64,000 nucleotides of DNA from UBA6927 sp022447855 (lineage in GTDB: Bacteria; Chloroflexota; Dehalococcoidia; Lucifugimonadales; UBA6927). Shown here piece after piece: positions 17,844 to 26,799 of this stretch. The notes under the pieces are model-generated. The model had not been told where the DNA came from, ran no database searches, and saw only the letters and a list, made by a program, of their open reading frames with translations. Position 1 is the stretch's first letter; every line of letters begins with the position of its first letter. The translations under genes and the position numbers were made by a program. The stretch lies in assembly GCA_022447855.1 (NCBI GenBank), contig JAKUTX010000001.1:62001-126000 (forward strand), in the 5' to 3' direction.

Positions 17844-20843
17844 CTAATTAATTTGATTCGAAATTTCACTAATCTGAGCATCTTTATCTAATTCCATGAA
17901 ATCATCAAATAGCATATAGAATGTTTCCAAATCCACGCCAACATTTTTTTCAAAAGATCCCCTAGGCCCAACTTCTTCAAGGTCATCCCAATAGTCAACC
18001 ATCACAGCATCATGGCTAGAAATGGAAATCGCAAACGCAACAGCCCACAAACCCATTTCATAAGTTAAAACATGGCCATATTCTTTAGTATTAATTATGT
18101 CACGATGGGCTCTTGTCTCATTCATAGATATTGAAATCTCTGGAAATTTTAAAACAGTGGAATTAATTAAAGCATAGTGAAAGTTCATCATTTGTTCCCA
18201 ATTGACCCATCCTTTGATAGATGTAGATCGAATAGCTGCGTACTCAGCAGAACCTTCAACAAACCAAATTGGTCCTTCATTCGGAATTAAATTATTCGAC
18301 TTATATGACATATTATTTGTATGAGTACCCTGATAAGAATGCATAAATTCATGAGCAGCAATTTTCTTAGGATCATTTAATTTATTGTGTAATCTGCCAG
18401 TTGGATACCATTTCCAAGCATATTCCGAAAGGTAGATTATATAACCGTTATTACGTTTAGTTCCCGAGACTTGCATGGCAGCTTTTTCACTAAAATCCAA
18501 AGCATCATCAATTGATTTCATGCATTGATCATTGTCTGCAGGCACATTCGGAGCTGATGCAACAACTCGAAATTGACAAGCATCTTGTTTAATCTTTTCT
18601 CGATCAGACTTTTCCGAATGCCATAAGACCACTCCTACATAATTTTGAATGCCTCCATCAGATCCAAATCCAGTCCAAGTTTTATGAAGTTCTTCTTCTT
18701 TAACAGCATACTGATCTGCTAATGCAGAAACCCCTTGAATCGTACGGTCAATTGCGATTTGAGAGACTCCTTCATATGACAATATTTCTACACAAAATAA
18801 TGATTTTTCGATCCTATCATCACACTCATCTGTACCTGCCGAAGTCAACTTTGGAATTAAATCTCCATTAATATGTGTTATCAAAATTGAATCATTCTCA
18901 AAATCATTTTGAACATTTTCTTGGATTAATTCAATTTCAATTACATTTGATGACTTTATCTCTATTACAAAATCTCCGCTAGTTATTTTATAATCCCCTA
19001 CCTGAAGCAATAAATTATAAATAGCAGTCTTTGGAATCAAGACATCTTTTAAATCGTCATCTTTTCCAATGATTTGTTCTAACCCACCTAAATGTAAAGA
19101 AACTTCCACATGATTAAAGTCAATCAAACTGTCATCTGGTACAATCCTTGAAATCCGTATACGATCACCAGCCGTCGCAGAAAAAGACCAAACCCAATTC
19201 TTCCTTTCTTGAGAAATATTGCCCTCGAGATTTAATTTGTGTTCAACAAAAGATTGAGAATTAATTGTTTCATTCTTTGGGTTTAATTGGTTTTGGGCAA
19301 TAGGATTTTGCTTAACATTTAGTTTTTCAGCTTCTAAAGAATCAACCTCCAAAAACCTCACCAAACTTTCAGTTGGAACTGTCATCACTTCTGCAACAGT
19401 TTGTTTGAGTAAAACTTCAAAACGTGGAATTCTGAGCCTTAATTCTTCAGTATTTTCTATTTCCCATTCACTGTCATAATCATCAGGAGCAATCTCAGAA
19501 AGCAAATTCCAAAAAGTTACAATACCCCAGTAAGCGAATTCTTGTATTAATATCCTCCTCATAATTTCTTCTTCTCCTGAAAATCCATCAAGGAAATAGT
19601 CTTCAACGTTAAAGACCCCTTCTTCAATCGATTCAACCATCACTGAATGGATTAAAGAATCCTCAGCAATACCCCATATGTCTGGGAAAGTATATAAGAG
19701 CCCCACATCGGAAATGATATGCAGCAGATGTTCAATAATCTCATTAGCCTGGTCTTTATCAGCTAGCTGATGCTTCATTATCACATCACAAATACTATTA
19801 TTCTTCTTTAGAAATTCATACTCGAGCCAATGAGAGGATTTTAAAAAATCTGGTTCTCCATTAAATATAGGAATTGTTGCTTTATATTTGTACAAATTCC
19901 CCAACAATTTATTTTGCAACTCAGAATTTGTTTCTGTATGTTCAGAAAAAATTTCTTCGATTATTTCTGCAATTTCTAACATAAACTCATCTGAAACATC
20001 GTCCCCAGAAATTAATGTAATCCCAAAAACAACCATCTTTTTAGTAAATGGTCTAAAATCATTCGTTCTAGTAATAGGGCCAATTGCCCTTAAATCTGTT
20101 GGAATTTCATTAATTCCATTCGATATAACACAACCTCCTAATCTTGAATCTACTCTTTCGGCAAGCGAATCTAATGGATCAACTTCAAATAGATTTGGGT
20201 TGAGCTGTACTTCAATAATATTTGACGACCTTAATTCGATTACAAAATCCCCGCTAGTTCTCTTATAATCCCCTACCTGAACAACTAAATTATAAATAGC
20301 AGTCTTTGGAATCAAGACATCTTTTAAATCGTCATCTTTTCCAATGATTTGTTCTAACCCACCCAAATATAAAGAAACTTCAACATGATTAAAGTCAATC
20401 AAACTGTCATCTGGTACAATCCTTGAAATTCGTATACGATCACCAGCCGTCGCAGAAAAAGACCAAGCCCATCCCAGTTCATCTCGGGAAATATTACCCT
20501 CGAGAGTTAATTTGTGTTCAACAAAAGATTGAGAATTAATTGTTTCATTCTTTGGGTTTAATTGGTTTTTATTAACATTAGATTCTGAATCCTCTGAGTG
20601 AGGCAATTCCTGTTGTGATGTAGGTTTTTGATCAGAAAAAGTCTTTACTTCAAAATCTTGAGTGGTTAAGGATTCGATCTTCTTTGATTCCACATCTTCA
20701 ATTTGCTCTTTTGGAATTTCAATATTCTCTTGAGAAAATGTTGCATCAGGATATTGAATCTGAGATTGACTCGAACACCCAAGAAATAACAAGGTCAAAG
20801 ATACTATTACCAAAATATTAGTTTTAATATGTAAAGTGTTCAT
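17844..20843 (-). CDS. Lipoprotein zinc metallopeptidase with duplicated beta domain
   Basis: 999 residues, exported. LLFLGC (18-23) is a lipobox, then a Ser/Gln-rich linker. Two nearly identical domains at about 92-202 and 517-627 share FSATAGDRIRISRIVPDDSL, IGKDDDLKDVLIPKTAIYNL and VGDYK-TSGDFVIE. They resemble PPC-type beta sandwiches of secreted peptidases. Between them lies a helical region of unknown type. The C-terminal part holds HEFMH (831-835) and, 28 residues on, FVEGSAEY with E863: the gluzincin HExxH...E set of the peptidase-MA type. It may process peptides at the cell surface. Substrate unknown; no adjacent inhibitor gene. Confidence 0.75.
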   Translation of the reverse strand: MNTLHIKTNILVIVSLTLLFLGCSSQSQIQYPDATFSQENIEIPKEQIEDVESKKIESLTTQDFEVKTFSDQKPTSQQELPHSEDSESNVNKNQLNPKNETINSQSFVEHKLTLEGNISRDELGWAWSFSATAGDRIRISRIVPDDSLIDFNHVEVSLYLGGLEQIIGKDDDLKDVLIPKTAIYNLVVQVGDYKRTSGDFVIELRSSNIIEVQLNPNLFEVDPLDSLAERVDSRLGGCVISNGINEIPTDLRAIGPITRTNDFRPFTKKMVVFGITLISGDDVSDEFMLEIAEIIEEIFSEHTETNSELQNKLLGNLYKYKATIPIFNGEPDFLKSSHWLEYEFLKKNNSICDVIMKHQLADKDQANEIIEHLLHIISDVGLLYTFPDIWGIAEDSLIHSVMVESIEEGVFNVEDYFLDGFSGEEEIMRRILIQEFAYWGIVTFWNLLSEIAPDDYDSEWEIENTEELRLRIPRFEVLLKQTVAEVMTVPTESLVRFLEVDSLEAEKLNVKQNPIAQNQLNPKNETINSQSFVEHKLNLEGNISQERKNWVWSFSATAGDRIRISRIVPDDSLIDFNHVEVSLHLGGLEQIIGKDDDLKDVLIPKTAIYNLLLQVGDYKITSGDFVIEIKSSNVIEIELIQENVQNDFENDSILITHINGDLIPKLTSAGTDECDDRIEKSLFCVEILSYEGVSQIAIDRTIQGVSALADQYAVKEEELHKTWTGFGSDGGIQNYVGVVLWHSEKSDREKIKQDACQFRVVASAPNVPADNDQCMKSIDDALDFSEKAAMQVSGTKRNNGYIIYLSEYAWKWYPTGRLHNKLNDPKKIAAHEFMHSYQGTHTNNMSYKSNNLIPNEGPIWFVEGSAEYAAIRSTSIKGWVNWEQMMNFHYALINSTVLKFPEISISMNETRAHRDIINTKEYGHVLTYEMGLWAVAFAISISSHDAVMVDYWDDLEEVGPRGSFEKNVGVDLETFYMLFDDFMELDKDAQISEISNQIN
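18964..19295. repeat. Internal duplication, copy B (332 bp)
   Basis: Nearly identical at the DNA level to 20239-20569, at a constant offset of 1275 bases (425 codons) with no visible indel. It encodes residues about 517-627 of the lipoprotein peptidase. Long stretches match base for base, including third codon positions. This points to a recent duplication or to gene conversion. Confidence 0.9.
20239..20569. repeat. Internal duplication, copy A
   Basis: Partner of 18964-19295. It encodes residues about 92-202 of the same lipoprotein. Differences concentrate at the centre of the domain's first strand (GWAW against NWVW regions) and at the start of the copy. Confidence 0.9.
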
Positions 20844-20879
20844 TAATTGATTACATCAATTGATAGCATAGATAATCAT

Positions 20880-21971
20880 TTAAATTAATTCTATTGGATT
20901 TACAGGCATTTGTTTCTCAAAAGAAATATATGCAGAAAGCGCTGCTTGAAGTGTATGCTTAGAGAAATGAATATCCATTTGAGGTTGCTCATCATCTAAT
21001 ATCGCATCTATAAAATGTCTTGCAGCACCGTTAAAACCTTCTATCCAGTCCATGGGAACTTCAATTGAATGAGTATCTGAACCAGTCTGAAGAATTACTG
21101 GAGGAAGATCCAGCATTTCCCCACTACACCGAGTCACAAATATTGCACCCTTAGATCCTTGAATTTCGAAAAATTCATCAACTGGATAATATTTGCTTCG
21201 AATTTTCATCCCCTCTGCGTACGCGTAATCCAAAACACCTAAACAATTCCTATTCTTAAACTTCCATGAAATTACCGCGGGGGAATCATCAAGATGTGAA
21301 GAGTTCTTCGTTAAAAAACTATACATTTGATCGATTTCTCCAATCCACCAAATTGCAGTAGCAAATTTGTGCCACCCATCATCATATACATTCCCACCCG
21401 CATGCAACTTGGGATCTTCGCGCCAAATTAATGAATCTGAGTGAGGATCATTCATTTGGCTGAAATCAATAGTTGAGCTTGATTCAGGCATTTTACCTCC
21501 TGCTCGAAGCGTACGGATACGAATCATTGAAGGGTCCCCAATTGCGCCAGAATCTAACAATTCTTTAGCTTTAATCAATGGGGGATAAAATATGAAATTC
21601 TCTGTAATACGGAATTTGGAAGAGCTGGTTTCAACTGCTTTTTGGATATCTTGAACTTCTACCAACGTCGATGCAATTGGCTTCTGACAAGAAACATGTT
21701 TACCTGCATTCAAGCCATCGATAATTTGATTTGGATGCATATAAGTTGGTGTCAATAATTCTACTGCATCAATATTAGAATCATTCAAAACGTCTTCATA
21801 GTCCGAAAATATTTTCGGACTAATGCCCCATTGTTTTGCACGCATATTAGCTTTTTGCGGATTTGAATCACACAAAGCATACACATTACATTTTTCATGA
21901 TTAAGATATCCAGGAGCATTTAGTTGTGAAATGTCACCACAACCAACTATTGCCAGGTTAACCCTATCCAT
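20880..21971 (-). CDS. Gfo/Idh/MocA family oxidoreductase
   Basis: 363 residues. The Rossmann start LAIVGCGDISQLNAPGY (about 7-23) and ALCDSNPQKA bind NAD(P). The usual EKP motif is CQKPIAST here (Gln for Glu), keeping the catalytic Lys. HAGGNVYDDGWHKF carries the conserved D-x-x-x-H of the C-terminal catalytic domain. It probably oxidises a sugar, inositol or sugar-acid derivative. It is 14 bases downstream of the NHL gene at 21986, suggesting a shared substrate pathway. Paralogue of the gene at 55637. Confidence 0.87.
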   Translation of the reverse strand: MDRVNLAIVGCGDISQLNAPGYLNHEKCNVYALCDSNPQKANMRAKQWGISPKIFSDYEDVLNDSNIDAVELLTPTYMHPNQIIDGLNAGKHVSCQKPIASTLVEVQDIQKAVETSSSKFRITENFIFYPPLIKAKELLDSGAIGDPSMIRIRTLRAGGKMPESSSTIDFSQMNDPHSDSLIWREDPKLHAGGNVYDDGWHKFATAIWWIGEIDQMYSFLTKNSSHLDDSPAVISWKFKNRNCLGVLDYAYAEGMKIRSKYYPVDEFFEIQGSKGAIFVTRCSGEMLDLPPVILQTGSDTHSIEVPMDWIEGFNGAARHFIDAILDDEQPQMDIHFSKHTLQAALSAYISFEKQMPVNPIELI

Positions 21972-21985
21972 AAATGCTTACCAGT

Positions 21986-23011
21986 TCAAATCTTTACTAA
22001 TTTCTGCATGGAGCGCAATTCCCTTGGAGGCTCAAGATGACTACCATAATCACTCCAAGAAACCTCAGCTACATAGATGTCCCCTTTTGAATCAACTGCA
22101 ATCCCATGTGGAGAATAAAACCTACCAGTCTGATCACCGTAACTTTCTCTGCCAACTCTAGCAAGAATTTCACCTTGAAGATTCATGATCGACACTCTAG
22201 GACCTAAATCTGTTCCAACATCATTCGATCCGATTCCAGAAAAATATTCCCCCACATACATTAAGTCTGTACCCGTTCCATCATCCAAACAAATTGCAGC
22301 TGCTCTAGACATATTAACCCATTGAGTCTCATACTTGCCGTTTGAATCAAAAACCTGAATTCTATGGTTTTCCCGGTCAGCAATATAAACCCATCCATCT
22401 GAATCTACCACTACATTATGAACTATATTAAATTGGCCAGGACCAGTACCAGATTCGCCCCAAGTTAAGAGAAGCTTCCCATCAGGTGAATATTTGTGCA
22501 CACTAGCGTTACTATATCCATCTGCAACATAAAATTCACCATTGCTCTTATTCACTGCCACATGCGTAGGTTTTGCAAATGGGATTCCACTCATCTTTGG
22601 AGATCCCGCACCTGGTTCACCAATTGTCATCAAAAGTTTCCCTTCAGAAGAAAATTTTCTGACAGTACTATCTCCGTTATCAACGCAAAACAATTCATCA
22701 TCGGGACCAACTGTAATACCATGAGGATTCTTAAATACCCCCTCACCCCAAGTATCTATAATTTTTCCATCAGTATCAAAGACAATTACAGGACAAGTCC
22801 CACGATTGAACACATACACTCTATCCTTTGAATCTACATCAACTGCGGTAGCCTCTTTGTATACCCATCCTTCAGGCAGTTCCCCCCAATTCTCTCCAGA
22901 CAATTCATAATTGAAACCATTTTCTCCTAAAACTACACTTCCTTCTGTAGAGTCTCCCACATGACCTTCTTCTCTAATCCCAAATTCCCAATCATGTTCT
23001 TTATCAGGCAT
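21986..23011 (-). CDS. NHL-repeat beta-propeller protein
   Basis: 341 residues from the ATG at 23009-23011, which has AAGGAGG five bases upstream; the longer frame to 23080 lacks one. At least five NHL blades: repeats such as FKNPHGITVGPDDELFCVDN, FAKPTHVAVNKSNGEFYVAD and FNIVHNVVVDSDGWVYIADR end in the Y(I/V)AD signature. The fold is that of peptidyl-hydroxyglycine alpha-amidating lyase and other six-bladed propellers. No signal peptide is present, so it is probably cytoplasmic. Close paralogue of 31772-32671. Enzymatic or scaffold role unknown. Confidence 0.85.
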   Translation of the reverse strand: MPDKEHDWEFGIREEGHVGDSTEGSVVLGENGFNYELSGENWGELPEGWVYKEATAVDVDSKDRVYVFNRGTCPVIVFDTDGKIIDTWGEGVFKNPHGITVGPDDELFCVDNGDSTVRKFSSEGKLLMTIGEPGAGSPKMSGIPFAKPTHVAVNKSNGEFYVADGYSNASVHKYSPDGKLLLTWGESGTGPGQFNIVHNVVVDSDGWVYIADRENHRIQVFDSNGKYETQWVNMSRAAAICLDDGTGTDLMYVGEYFSGIGSNDVGTDLGPRVSIMNLQGEILARVGRESYGDQTGRFYSPHGIAVDSKGDIYVAEVSWSDYGSHLEPPRELRSMQKLVKI

Positions 23012-23212
23012 TTTTCCCTCCTTCAAACTACAAAAACTATATAGGGGAACCATAACATCAAAAAAACCGGCTGTCAGCAATTAAAAGCGACTATAACACC
23101 ATCAATTACAAACTCCTCATTAGGCAGGCAAAAGATGAATAGATGGCTGGACAAACTACAATATCTGCAAAGTCTTATAGTTCATCAAGGATCCTTAATA
23201 TAAATACAACTT

Positions 23213-24601
23213 TTAAAAAAACATTCTCTTATAGTGCTTATACCAATCACTCACAAAAACTTCATTGGGATCTAAGAGGATTTTGTTTTCTAAAAATTCT
23301 CTGAACTGTGGATAAGCCATCTCAATTTGATCTTTTCTAGCCCATTTGTGATAGGTCAAATAATATGATCCACCTTCTGCAAGCGCGCAATCAATCAAAG
23401 CACGAAATTGATTTTTAGCAATGGAAATACCACCACCTGAATGGTCTACAAGCAAATTAAAAATCACACAAACATAATCTTCTTTTGCCCAATTCAAAAA
23501 TGTTTCTTGTTCATTCTTAATTAATCTTACAGTTCCATATACTACATTAGCATCAAGTGACAGCAGTTTTTCTCTTGCACCCGTCATAAATTCAACAAAC
23601 GCATTCCTAGGCACATACAGTTCAGTAAGTACTAATGAGCGATAATTGCTCCAACTCATCTGATGATTAAGCAAGTCTGTTGCTTCAGGAATGTAAGGAC
23701 TAAATTGATGCTCATCAGACCAATAAATTTGTCCATTTGTAACTTCATAATGATTCTTGTAATCAATATAAGCTTGTTTTTTATCAATATGCGCTAGAAC
23801 AAAAAGCGTTTTCCAGTCATCAGCGGTCAATCCGATCTGAGACTTTGAAATTGGAGTTTCATTTTCTACAGGCGAATAAACTGACAAAATTCCTTTGGAC
23901 AAAAAATCATTTGAGCTTTCATCTGTCATATACTGAAAATCACCATATGTAGCACCATCTTCCACAGATTTTTCCAAAGATGGAATTACCTCATCAAGTG
24001 ATATCTCACTTACTTTCCTTGATAGTTTCACACGCTCTGTCAATTTAAGATCAACAGAATCAACGAAACCAAACAACCCATAACCACCAATAACATTTGA
24101 AAATAAATCTGGGTTTTCTGTCCTACTACAATACTTCCTGACACCATCAAAAGTAGTAATACTAAAACCATTAATATCATCAACGATTGGTTTCCTATTT
24201 AAGACTCTTCCGTGGATATTCGAGGATATAGCACCACCAATAGTCAAATCATCAGCACCAGTTTGTTTTTGAATAATTGTCATAGGTTTATGAGAATCCA
24301 CTTGAGCACTTCTCAACCACTGCACAAGCTCTGGCCAAACAACTCCACTCTGAACTCTCACTTGATTGAAATCATCCCCTATACGGTGAATTTGGCTAAA
24401 CCCTCTAGTCGAAACACAAAAATCATTACTAGAGAATTGCTGTCCTCCCATTGAATGCATTGAACCAGCAATGGAAATCGATTTTCCACGTTGAGATGTT
24501 TCTGAAACAAGTTTGGAAATCTCCCCAATATCTTTTGGGGTCAAAAACTTTCCAATTTTAGTTTGATTTAATTTAGACTGAACATCATTTAATAAAGTCA
24601 T
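23213..24601 (-). CDS. FAD-linked oxidase (FAD_binding_4 / aldonolactone oxidase-like)
   Basis: 463 residues from the ATG at 24599-24601. A longer open frame runs into tRNA-Ala and is not coding. ISIAGSMHSMGGQQF (about 38-52) and TIGGAISSNIHGR are the PCMH-type FAD-binding loops, as in L-gulonolactone or alditol oxidases. The C-terminus, DPNEVFVSDWYKHY, is also typical of that group. It probably oxidises a sugar, polyol or lactone with O2 or a carrier. The start is only 23 bases after the tRNA-Ala 3' end, so the tRNA promoter may drive it. Confidence 0.85.
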   Translation of the reverse strand: MTLLNDVQSKLNQTKIGKFLTPKDIGEISKLVSETSQRGKSISIAGSMHSMGGQQFSSNDFCVSTRGFSQIHRIGDDFNQVRVQSGVVWPELVQWLRSAQVDSHKPMTIIQKQTGADDLTIGGAISSNIHGRVLNRKPIVDDINGFSITTFDGVRKYCSRTENPDLFSNVIGGYGLFGFVDSVDLKLTERVKLSRKVSEISLDEVIPSLEKSVEDGATYGDFQYMTDESSNDFLSKGILSVYSPVENETPISKSQIGLTADDWKTLFVLAHIDKKQAYIDYKNHYEVTNGQIYWSDEHQFSPYIPEATDLLNHQMSWSNYRSLVLTELYVPRNAFVEFMTGAREKLLSLDANVVYGTVRLIKNEQETFLNWAKEDYVCVIFNLLVDHSGGGISIAKNQFRALIDCALAEGGSYYLTYHKWARKDQIEMAYPQFREFLENKILLDPNEVFVSDWYKHYKRMFF

Positions 24602-24624
24602 TGAGCACCATGATAAAGATATAA

Positions 24625-24700
24625 TGGTGGAGCTGAGGAGGATCGAACTCCTGACCTCTTCAATGCCATTGAAGCGCTCTCCCTGCTGAGCTACAGCCCC
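24625..24700 (-). tRNA. tRNA-Ala (GGC)
   Basis: Read leftwards it folds as a full cloverleaf. The acceptor stem GGGGCTG / CAGCTCC has the G3-U70 wobble pair that identifies alanine tRNAs. The anticodon arm is CTTCA-ATGGCAT-TGAAG with anticodon GGC, and the T arm is complete. CCA is encoded at 24625-24627. Confidence 0.97.
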
Positions 24701-24710
24701 CTGCAAATAC

Positions 24711-24738
24711 AATATACTCGTTTTAATTCATTTGCAAA
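24711..24738 (-). promoter_or_regulatory. Promoter of tRNA-Ala
   Basis: On the minus strand TTTGCA (24733-24738), 16 bases, then TATATT (24711-24716). The expected transcription start near 24704 is only a few bases before the tRNA 5' end at 24700, a good fit for a tRNA promoter. Confidence 0.5.
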
Positions 24739-24746
24739 TTTGAAAC

Positions 24747-24808
24747 AATATTTTCTTGTATTGAAAATTCCCACACAAGAAAATATTAGTTGCTCGTGTG
24801 GGAATTTT
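24747..24808. terminator. Two interlocking 13-bp inverted repeats (terminator / pseudoknot)
   Basis: AAAATTCCCACAC (24764-24776) pairs with GTGTGGGAATTTT (24796-24808). AATATTTTCTTGT (24747-24759) pairs with ACAAGAAAATATT (24775-24787). The order a-b-a'-b' makes the stems interlocked, so they either form a pseudoknot or exclude each other. It lies 20 bases past the stop of the membrane gene at 24828 and upstream of the tRNA-Ala promoter, so termination is the simplest role. Confidence 0.65.
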
Positions 24809-24827
24809 GTCCTTTAAGAATTAAAAC

Positions 24828-25481
24828 TTATGCTCTTTTTAGAAGACCACGTCCAATATAAATTGCATACAGCGTGTGAACTATGTAGGTAATTCCTGTG
24901 ATCATGGTCATCAATTCATTTGAATCAGATGCAACCAAACCAACTACTCCAGCCACAGTTGAAACAAGTGCAAGCAATCCTGCAATATTAGCTAAATTAC
25001 TGTTGTATTCATCTCTAGTCGCCATAGCAAAAAATATTGCTGCAAACCCAATACTAAAGAAAATTCCTGAAATAGCGTTGATCCCTGCAGCAGTAAGGAA
25101 TGCTGCTGATGCTGCTGCTGCTGGTTCTGGGAAATTAGCAGCACTAATACTGATTCCTGAAGAAAAAACGAATCCTATAAATCCTACCATCAGCAAAGGA
25201 ACAGAGTAACTAGCCAATGCATCGCCATTTCCATTTCCTCGAATTTCATTAGCTATATATAAGAGCGCATACACCAACATCATTAAAGCGAGTGGGATGA
25301 TAATAGATGTGATTACAGTAAGAGATGCATTTTCCGCGGCTAAAGATGCCCACGATGCTGAACTTCCGTATTCCACATCAGCAAATACAAATAGTTGTTG
25401 AACAAAATAACATATCGTCGCAATCACTGGCCCCAGAATTAACGATATTGCTGCTACTTTAAGAGTAGAAATTGAACCCAT
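24828..25481 (-). CDS. Multi-pass membrane protein of unknown function
   Basis: 217 residues from the ATG at 25479-25481, which has GGAGG five bases upstream; the ATG four codons earlier overlaps that site. About six hydrophobic helices: LKVAAISLILGPVIATICYF first, then VITSIIIPLALMMLVYALLY, and so on to a short basic tail GRGLLKRA. The layout resembles DUF4386-like or DoxX-sized proteins, but no diagnostic motif is visible. It is followed by the interlocked hairpins. Function unknown. Confidence 0.75.
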   Translation of the reverse strand: MGSISTLKVAAISLILGPVIATICYFVQQLFVFADVEYGSSASWASLAAENASLTVITSIIIPLALMMLVYALLYIANEIRGNGNGDALASYSVPLLMVGFIGFVFSSGISISAANFPEPAAAASAAFLTAAGINAISGIFFSIGFAAIFFAMATRDEYNSNLANIAGLLALVSTVAGVVGLVASDSNELMTMITGITYIVHTLYAIYIGRGLLKRA

Positions 25482-25585
25482 ATTTTCCTCCATTTCATTT
25501 AAATTGGCATTAATATAAAATACCTTAATAAAACCATTTCGGATTTATCAACCGATTAGAACCACTTAGAAAGGTAATTTCGGAC

Positions 25586-26797
25586 ATCAAAGCATTAAAC
25601 GGCATCAAAATTCTAAATTTCTCTACTCACATTGCTGGATCATACACATCCATGTTAATGGCAGATATGGGTGCGGAAATTATAAGGATCTATCTACCAT
25701 ACCAATCAGAATCCAACATTGATGGCATTGATACAAATAATCAGATTTGGGAACAATGGAACCGCGGCCAGAGAAGTTTGGAATTAGATTACACACAAAA
25801 AACGGGATTTAATGCTTTGAAGGAACTAATTAAATCGTCTGATGTAATTATTGAAGATTGGGTACCAAGTAAAGCCAAATCACTTCATATGGATTTTGAA
25901 ACGATTCAAGGAATTAATTCCAATTTGCTTTATTGTGCAATGCCACCATTTGGAGAATCCGGTCCATTATCAGACATACCAGCTGACGATGGAGTCGTAT
26001 CAACAATTGCAGGAATTCATGGTGACCAAGGAGGGAAAGGATTTCCTCCAATGTACGTAAAAATTCCATTTGTTAGTTACGGAACTGCTTTTCTTGCAAG
26101 CTTTGCAATTACTACCGCTTTGTTCGAGCGTGAGAGTAGCAATATGGGACAAAAAATAGAAGTGCCTTTATATTTTGGGGCAATTGGAATGAGACCACAA
26201 TATACAATTGTTACGAATAACGACTCTTCACTCTACTCACAATCAACAGCAATTACATCAAACTCTCATCAAATTCGAAATCCTGTATATGGATTATACG
26301 AATGTAGCGATGGGTGGATCTTCGTAGCTGCAGGAAATGAAATTTTTTGGGAGAAATTCTGTTCCGCAATCAAAATACCCGAACTTACGCAAGACAAGAG
26401 ATTCTTCGGAGCACCATGGAATATCCCCTCAGAGAACCAGGGAACTCTTCACGAAATTATTAAACCTATATTGAAATCAAAAAATAAAGCATATTGGCTT
26501 AAAGAACTATCAGATGCTGACGTTCCGAGTGCACCAGCATCTGACAGGTCAGAATTTCTTACTCATCCACAAGTCATCCATAACGAAATCCTTGTAGAAA
26601 ATAATAACCCTCAAATAGATGCAACACACCAATTTGGAATACCTATAAAAATGTCTAAAACTCCTGGAGAAATTGGAAAACCGATTGACATCAAATCAAA
26701 AGATACTTGGGATATTTTGAGATCCCTTAAGTTTACAAAAGGACAACTATCTGAAATGGCAGCAAATAAAATCATTCCTACAGAAAACGCCACCTAA
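25586..26797 (+). CDS. CaiB/BaiF family CoA-transferase subunit, probably non-catalytic
   Basis: Family III CoA-transferase, about 403 residues. The conserved N-terminal core (GIKILNFSTHIAGSYTSMLM) is upstream of the first ATG (25652), yet no ATG, GTG or TTG exists between the in-frame stop at 25529 and that core. Candidate starts are ATC at 25586 or ATT at 25577 behind AGAAAGG. At the place of the catalytic Asp it has Ser (codon 26075-26077; FVSYGTA). It ends two bases before the second CoA-transferase gene, whose Asp is intact. Most likely the structural half of a heteromeric enzyme, as in BbsEF-type transferases. Confidence 0.8.
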   Translation: MKALNGIKILNFSTHIAGSYTSMLMADMGAEIIRIYLPYQSESNIDGIDTNNQIWEQWNRGQRSLELDYTQKTGFNALKELIKSSDVIIEDWVPSKAKSLHMDFETIQGINSNLLYCAMPPFGESGPLSDIPADDGVVSTIAGIHGDQGGKGFPPMYVKIPFVSYGTAFLASFAITTALFERESSNMGQKIEVPLYFGAIGMRPQYTIVTNNDSSLYSQSTAITSNSHQIRNPVYGLYECSDGWIFVAAGNEIFWEKFCSAIKIPELTQDKRFFGAPWNIPSENQGTLHEIIKPILKSKNKAYWLKELSDADVPSAPASDRSEFLTHPQVIHNEILVENNNPQIDATHQFGIPIKMSKTPGEIGKPIDIKSKDTWDILRSLKFTKGQLSEMAANKIIPTENAT

Positions 26798-26799
26798 TC

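Noticed and set aside
24602..24712. N-terminal extension of the FAD oxidase frame across the tRNA
   Set aside because: The extra 37 residues are the translation of tRNA-Ala on the same strand; the ATG at 24599-24601 gives the family start.
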